Below, one piece after another: positions 13,773 through 17,333 of a stretch of 17,333 nt of DNA; the stretch's first letter is position 1, and each line of letters starts with the position of its first letter. The translations under genes were made by a program, and so were the position numbers. A model generated the notes under the pieces. It had not been told where the DNA came from, did no database searches, and was given only the letters and a program-made list of their open reading frames with translations. Source of the stretch: JAJKIP01 sp040509055 (GTDB lineage: Bacteria; Bacteroidota; Bacteroidia; Chitinophagales; Chitinophagaceae); contig JBEVLT010000209.1 in the NCBI GenBank assembly GCA_040509055.1, positions 1 through 17,333 on the forward strand. The letters run 5' to 3'.

Positions 13773-14678
13773 ATGACGGTATTGTTGCGCCGGTTGATCA
13801 TGGCCGTGGCTTTTGTTTTTCTTTTTAGCTGGCAGGCCGCGGCCCAGCAAAAGATCGTTGTGTTCCAGTCAGATTTTGGCACCAAAGACGGCGCCGTAGC
13901 CGCCATGAAAGGTGTAGCCATGGATGTATCGCCCGAGCTGAAACTGTTTGACCTGACACACGAGATACCTGCTTATAATATATGGGAAGCTGCTTACCGG
14001 CTGGTGCAAACCGTACCTTACTGGCCGGCAGGTACCGTGTTCGTATCCGTTGTGGACCCCGGCGTGGGTACCGAACGCCGATCGGTGGTGCTCAAAACAA
14101 AAACAGGACATTATATCGTATCTCCTGACAATGGAACGCTTACACTCGTGGCCGAATCGCTGGGCATTGCTGCGCTCCGGCAGATCGACGAGGCCGTGAA
14201 CCGGCGAAGGGACTCCCGGCAATCCTATACTTTTCATGGCCGTGACGTATATGCTTATACAGCAGCCAGGCTTGCTGCCGGCCTTATCACGTTCGAACAG
14301 GCAGGCCAGGCATTGCCGGATTCCGTTGTCGCCATTGCATATCAAAAAGCGGTAAAGGACGGCGATGTTCTAAAAGGAAATATTCCCGTACTGGATGTGC
14401 AATACGGAAATGTATGGACCAATATCGGCGCCGGCCTGGTACGCCAGCTGAACCTGCAATATGGTGATTCGCTACAGGTAGTCATCTTTCACCAGAACAA
14501 GAAAGTGTACGAAGGGCGCATGCCTTATACCGAAACATTCGGCGCCGTAAAAAAAGGGCAGCCGCTGGCCTACCTCAACAGCCTGTTGCAGTTGTCCTTT
14601 GCCCTCAACCAGGATAGTTTTGCCGCCATATACCATCTCGGTAGCGGCAGCGAATGGAGCGTGGAAATAAAAAAGTGA
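13773..14678 (+). CDS. S-adenosylmethionine hydrolase-family (DUF62) enzyme with signal peptide
   Basis: This 301-aa member of the SAM hydrolase/hydroxide adenosyltransferase family (related to fluorinase) is expected to split SAM with water into adenosine and methionine. The fold markers are FQSDFGTKDGAVAAMKGV (31-48), DLTHEIP (60-66), VVDPGVGTERR (93-103), YIVSPDNGTL (114-123) and TFHGRDVYA (153-161). The Asp-Arg-His triad known for DUF62 is conserved as Asp95, Arg102 and His155. The C-terminal beta-barrel domain (about 205-300) is also present. Unusually, the protein begins with a signal peptide-like segment (RRLIMAVAFVFLFSWQAAAQ, cleavage near 25), which predicts periplasmic location although SAM is cytosolic. 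It lies directly behind a TonB-dependent receptor. Hydrolysis of another adenosine derivative is possible. Confidence 0.88.
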   Translation: MTVLLRRLIMAVAFVFLFSWQAAAQQKIVVFQSDFGTKDGAVAAMKGVAMDVSPELKLFDLTHEIPAYNIWEAAYRLVQTVPYWPAGTVFVSVVDPGVGTERRSVVLKTKTGHYIVSPDNGTLTLVAESLGIAALRQIDEAVNRRRDSRQSYTFHGRDVYAYTAARLAAGLITFEQAGQALPDSVVAIAYQKAVKDGDVLKGNIPVLDVQYGNVWTNIGAGLVRQLNLQYGDSLQVVIFHQNKKVYEGRMPYTETFGAVKKGQPLAYLNSLLQLSFALNQDSFAAIYHLGSGSEWSVEIKK

Positions 14679-14716
14679 GGGACAAGAGCCTGTAGCCTTA
14701 TCCCTCACCATTTTTT
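14669..14716. terminator. Bidirectional intrinsic terminator
   Basis: The stem GTGAGGGACAAG (14675-14686) pairs with CTTATCCCTCAC (14697-14708), with one C/A mismatch and a 10-nt loop. On the plus strand TTTTTT (14711-14716) follows, and on the minus strand TTTTTT (complement of 14669-14674) follows. It therefore serves both the convergent SAM hydrolase and rtcB genes. The stem includes the SAM hydrolase stop codon, and the plus-strand T-tract reaches the rtcB stop. Confidence 0.88.
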
Positions 14717-16167
14717 CATTCTCCCTGTACCTCATCCCTGCTTTTCTTCCATTTTTTGGGGGCTGTACCGTCCATCTTCACGATTTTAGGCGAAAATTTA
14801 CCGACGACATCTACCAGCTGCCGCTGCGACTGCATCACTTCTTCGATATTCTTGTAGGCAAATGGCGCTTCATCCAGTCCTCCGCCCAGGAGCTTTACGC
14901 CATGCTTTTCCAGCTCATCTTTCAGCGCCTCCCGGGTAATGGATTTCAGCGCAGCCGTACGGCTCATTTTCCGGCCCGCTCCATGCGAAGCGGAGTTGAC
15001 GGAAGCATCCTGTCCTTTCCCTTTCACGATAAACCCTGGCGCCGTCATGGACCCGGGGATGATCCCCAACACATCTTTACCGGCAGGCGTTGCCCCCTTA
15101 CGGTGCACGATCACGTCCTTGCCTTCGTATTTCTCTTTCCAGGCAAAATTGTGATGGTTCTCGACCATCTTCAGGGGTTTGCGCCCCAGCTGTCTGGCAA
15201 TCTTTGCATGGATGATATGATGGCAGGCCGAAGCATAATCACCGGCCAGGTTCATGGCTATCCAGTATTCCATTCCTTCTTCTTCATCCAGTCCCAGCCA
15301 TGCGAGGTTATTTGCCTCGCCCGGCAGCCGTCTTTTGGCTTTGGCAACCTTCGTGTAATGATTGGCGATATTGGCGCCCAGCCCCCGCGAACCGGAATGA
15401 GACAGAAGACCTACATACTTTCCGGCCGCTACGCCCAGCACTTCATCTTTGGCGGGTATCTCTACCACGCCGAATTCCACGAAGTGATTACCCGACCCGG
15501 ACGAACCCAGTTGTTTCCAGGCACGGCCATGCAGGGCTTTTAATAGCGGCAATTCATAGAAGGCCTTGTTCTCCATCACCTCGTGGTTGCTGGCCTGCAG
15601 GAACTGTGCGCCGCTGCCAAACAAGGTTGCTTCATTGATCTCTCTTGCAAACCAGGCTTCGCGCTGTGTAAGTTCTGCAGGATCGATGTCGAAGATGCTC
15701 AGGCACATCCGGCAGCCGATATCCACGCCCACGCCGTAGGGGATCACGGCATTATCGGTAGCCAGCACCCCGCCGATCGGCAGGCCATAGCCGGCATGGG
15801 CATCGGGCATCAGTGCGCCTGCCACCGCTACCGGTAATTTGGCAGCCGTATACATCTGGTGCAGTGCTCCCTGCTCGATATGCTCCGTACCGAATATATT
15901 GAACTGGACCCCTTCCTGGTTCAGGGATATTTCGGCGCCTTCGGTTTCAGCAGGCTTGGGCAGCAATGCCTCCGCGATCTTTCCCAGTACCGGGTCATTC
16001 GCATATTCGTTCGGGCTTTGCAATACTGCGCGCAGCACTTCCATCGCCTCTTCGTGCGGCAGGTGTTTAAAATTTTTCTCCATCACGTGCATAGCAATGC
16101 TGATCACCGGTGCTTCCGGATAACCGATCGCCCGTAATTCTTTTCCTTCAATTTTCAGTTTTGACAT
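14716..16167 (-). CDS. rtcB: RtcB RNA-splicing ligase (3'-phosphate/5'-OH RNA ligase)
   Basis: This 483-aa protein joins RNA 3'-phosphate or 2',3'-cyclic phosphate ends to 5'-OH ends using GTP and Mn2+. Core motifs are DAHAGYGLPIGGVLAT (122-137), GVGVDIGCRM (145-154; Asp149 and metal-binding Cys152), GSGNHFVEFG (224-233; His228), SHSGSRGLG (256-264; His257), NHHNFAWK (337-344) and the nucleophile motif SASHGAGRKMSRTAA (392-406), in which His395 should carry the covalent guanylate. No key residue is missing, so the enzyme should be active. The length is near that of archaeal RtcB, longer than the E. coli form. The ATG at 16167 follows AATAAAG and overlaps the end of rlaP by 20 nt. The gene ends in a bidirectional terminator. 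Confidence 0.95.
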   Translation of the reverse strand: MSKLKIEGKELRAIGYPEAPVISIAMHVMEKNFKHLPHEEAMEVLRAVLQSPNEYANDPVLGKIAEALLPKPAETEGAEISLNQEGVQFNIFGTEHIEQGALHQMYTAAKLPVAVAGALMPDAHAGYGLPIGGVLATDNAVIPYGVGVDIGCRMCLSIFDIDPAELTQREAWFAREINEATLFGSGAQFLQASNHEVMENKAFYELPLLKALHGRAWKQLGSSGSGNHFVEFGVVEIPAKDEVLGVAAGKYVGLLSHSGSRGLGANIANHYTKVAKAKRRLPGEANNLAWLGLDEEEGMEYWIAMNLAGDYASACHHIIHAKIARQLGRKPLKMVENHHNFAWKEKYEGKDVIVHRKGATPAGKDVLGIIPGSMTAPGFIVKGKGQDASVNSASHGAGRKMSRTAALKSITREALKDELEKHGVKLLGGGLDEAPFAYKNIEEVMQSQRQLVDVVGKFSPKIVKMDGTAPKKWKKSRDEVQGE

Positions 16168-17230
16168 CTTTATTCGTTTTATAATATTCTTCACGCATTT
16201 CTATCAGCAAGTCATTGACCAGGGCCATATCCGGCTCTTCCGGCAGACCTGATTGTGCATACAAGCCAGGCAACTCATGTTTCAGTGCCTCCGCCTGCTG
16301 CACCAATTGATCGTATTCGTACTTACCCCTTTTAATATCGAGCAAAAAATCCCGGTCCTTTCTCCATACACTGATCTCCTTACCGGTCGCTATTTCCTTT
16401 GCCATCCGCAACAGCCGGAACACGTGCATCATGTTCTTCGAATCGTATTTCTTCCCATGCTGAAGCGTAGTTTTGTACCGCTCTTCGTTTCGCTTTGCTC
16501 TCCAGTCCTGGTATTCCCTGTATTTCCTGCAATGAACCGAGTACCCGTCCTTATTAAAATAAAGCAGGGCAACAGGTGTTTCGCCTTCCGGAACTGAACT
16601 CAGGACCACGTCGTTCGATTCGTCCTTCCGCGCAATACCCGCATACGTTACTTCATTGGAATAATACAGGTTATAGCAATCCTTTAGGTGAGGCAATGCT
16701 GACAAACCGACATTACCCTCTTCCAGGTTATTCTGCTGTAAAAAATCCGGCAGAGGCAATACCTGGCTTCCGGTATAAACAAAGCAAAAATCTGTCACTG
16801 CCTTTCTTTTCTCCTCCATCGGGTTCATGATCTTTTTCTCCAGGCCATATGCTTTTTTTATCTGCGTATATGCATAGTCGGCAAATGACCTTTCGCATAG
16901 CTTCGACAGGAACAGATCGGTTTTCAGCCTGTTCATGACCGGGTGCCGGAACAAAACAAAACGGTCGGGAATATTGAGCATTTCCAGCATATTCGGATTG
17001 TTCTTTGACAGCAGTTCCATGAACCGTTTCAGTTCATAATACACGATGTCATTGGTTTCGTTTGACACCTGCGGTATATACTCCAGTGAATAAAGCTGTG
17101 GTTTCGGCAAAACGAAAACACCACGTATATCCGTGTCGGAAGTTGCTGTATTCAATCCATATGCCCTGCTCCCGGAAACTACTTCGAAGATTAGCCAGCC
17201 CCTTCTCTTTATTTCATCCGTTGTCATCAT
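16148..17230 (-). CDS. RlaP-family nucleotidyltransferase (RtcB-associated)
   Basis: This 360-aa protein has an N-terminal DNA polymerase beta-type nucleotidyltransferase motif, SGSRAYGLNTATSDTDIRGVF (19-39): the GS signature followed by Asp32 and Asp34, the expected metal ligands. The remainder matches the pattern of the YcgL/RlaP family (PF10127, RNA repair pathway polymerase-beta family), including a conserved segment FSLEYIPQVSN-like near 46-57 and KKYDSKNMMHVFRLLRMAKEI (261-281). RlaP proteins are known from comparative genomics to sit next to RNA ligases such as RtcB and are thought to modify RNA ends before sealing; the exact reaction is unproven. It overlaps rtcB by 20 nt and overlaps the upstream gene by 17 nt. 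A second ATG at 17227 is an alternative start. Confidence 0.85.
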   Translation of the reverse strand: MMTTDEIKRRGWLIFEVVSGSRAYGLNTATSDTDIRGVFVLPKPQLYSLEYIPQVSNETNDIVYYELKRFMELLSKNNPNMLEMLNIPDRFVLFRHPVMNRLKTDLFLSKLCERSFADYAYTQIKKAYGLEKKIMNPMEEKRKAVTDFCFVYTGSQVLPLPDFLQQNNLEEGNVGLSALPHLKDCYNLYYSNEVTYAGIARKDESNDVVLSSVPEGETPVALLYFNKDGYSVHCRKYREYQDWRAKRNEERYKTTLQHGKKYDSKNMMHVFRLLRMAKEIATGKEISVWRKDRDFLLDIKRGKYEYDQLVQQAEALKHELPGLYAQSGLPEEPDMALVNDLLIEMREEYYKTNKDVKTEN

Positions 17231-17333
17231 TTGGCGATAAATTTTTTACAAAAAATCTGTCCAGCAATGGATAGGGTACACGATTTACACCAAGGCCGTT
17301 CCTGCCTTCCGTAACCAACCGCCATAATGCAGA
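17214..17333 (-). CDS. Partial gene, C-terminal 39 residues, upstream member of the rlaP-rtcB operon
   Basis: On the minus strand a frame is open from the window edge to a TGA at 17216-17214. It encodes a C-terminus containing ALWRLVTEGRNGLGVNRVPY followed by PLLDRFFVKNLSPNDDNG. The composition looks like real protein (balanced hydrophobic and charged residues, no low complexity). The stop lies 17 nt inside rlaP, the kind of overlap seen between the downstream operon genes. It is too short for a family assignment. By position it may encode another component of the RNA-repair operon. The reading assumes no start inside the window. Confidence 0.5.
   Translation of the reverse strand, partial: SALWRLVTEGRNGLGVNRVPYPLLDRFFVKNLSPNDDNG

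Noticed and set aside
10861..14678. Polysaccharide utilisation locus (SusC/SusD)
   Set aside because: No SusD-like lipoprotein or glycoside hydrolase follows the receptor; the next gene is a SAM hydrolase-family enzyme.
16167..16194. GTG start adding nine residues to RtcB
   Set aside because: The extra residues (MKNIIKRIK) lie within rlaP, are unlike the RtcB N-terminus, and the ATG at 16167 is preceded by an AT-rich AATAAAG leader.
1..17333. CRISPR array, insertion sequence, prophage, tRNA or rRNA genes
   Set aside because: No regularly spaced repeats, transposase or integrase motifs, or cloverleaf/rRNA-like sequences were seen; intergenic gaps are short.

Overview
The window looks like chromosomal DNA of a Bacteroidota member, most likely Chitinophagaceae. 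The evidence is a moderate GC content (by eye, near 50%), several upstream boxes of the Bacteroidota -7 type (TAnnTTTG), almost no Shine-Dalgarno sequences, and a gene set typical of the phylum: a DUF5522 protein, a head-GIN (DUF2807) protein, a TonB-dependent receptor with a CarboxypepD_reg-like N-terminus, a DUF5009-type acetyltransferase and a DUF4197 protein. The assignment is an inference from gene content. I see no rRNA, tRNA, insertion sequence, prophage or CRISPR array.

Layout, left to right. At the left edge the first 38 codons of a minus-strand lipoprotein gene are cut off. Divergent from it run trmB (tRNA m7G46 methyltransferase) and an overlapping small Cys-rich DUF5522 gene. These converge, with an 11-nt overlap, on a minus-strand fatty acid 2-hydroxylase-like membrane enzyme. 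A fumarylacetoacetate hydrolase-family gene starts divergently from that hydroxylase. A composite inverted-repeat region separates it from a convergent secreted head-GIN protein, and a flavin reductase-like gene starts divergently from the head-GIN gene. It ends 3 bp from a minus-strand cluster: DUF4197, then the ydbS-like and ydbT-like bacterial PH-domain membrane proteins.

The centre holds a minus-strand HSDL2-like short-chain dehydrogenase and a small HTH regulator. An AT-rich 214-bp divergent region follows, then a 95-aa orphan protein on the plus strand. Next, all on the plus strand, come a DUF5009/HGSNAT-like membrane acetyltransferase (TTG start), a 951-aa TonB-dependent receptor and an S-adenosylmethionine hydrolase-family (DUF62) enzyme with an apparent signal peptide. 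A strong bidirectional terminator ends this run.

The right end is a minus-strand RNA-repair operon: an unidentified gene cut by the window edge, then rlaP (RtcB-associated polymerase-beta-type nucleotidyltransferase), then rtcB (RNA 3'-phosphate/5'-OH ligase). Each gene overlaps the next.

The two most interesting points are the rlaP-rtcB operon with its cut upstream partner, and the apparently exported SAM hydrolase placed directly behind a TonB-dependent receptor. Three separate tandem gene pairs share the same 20-nt stop/start overlap, and several genes have a -7 box so close to the ATG that leaderless or near-leaderless mRNAs are expected.
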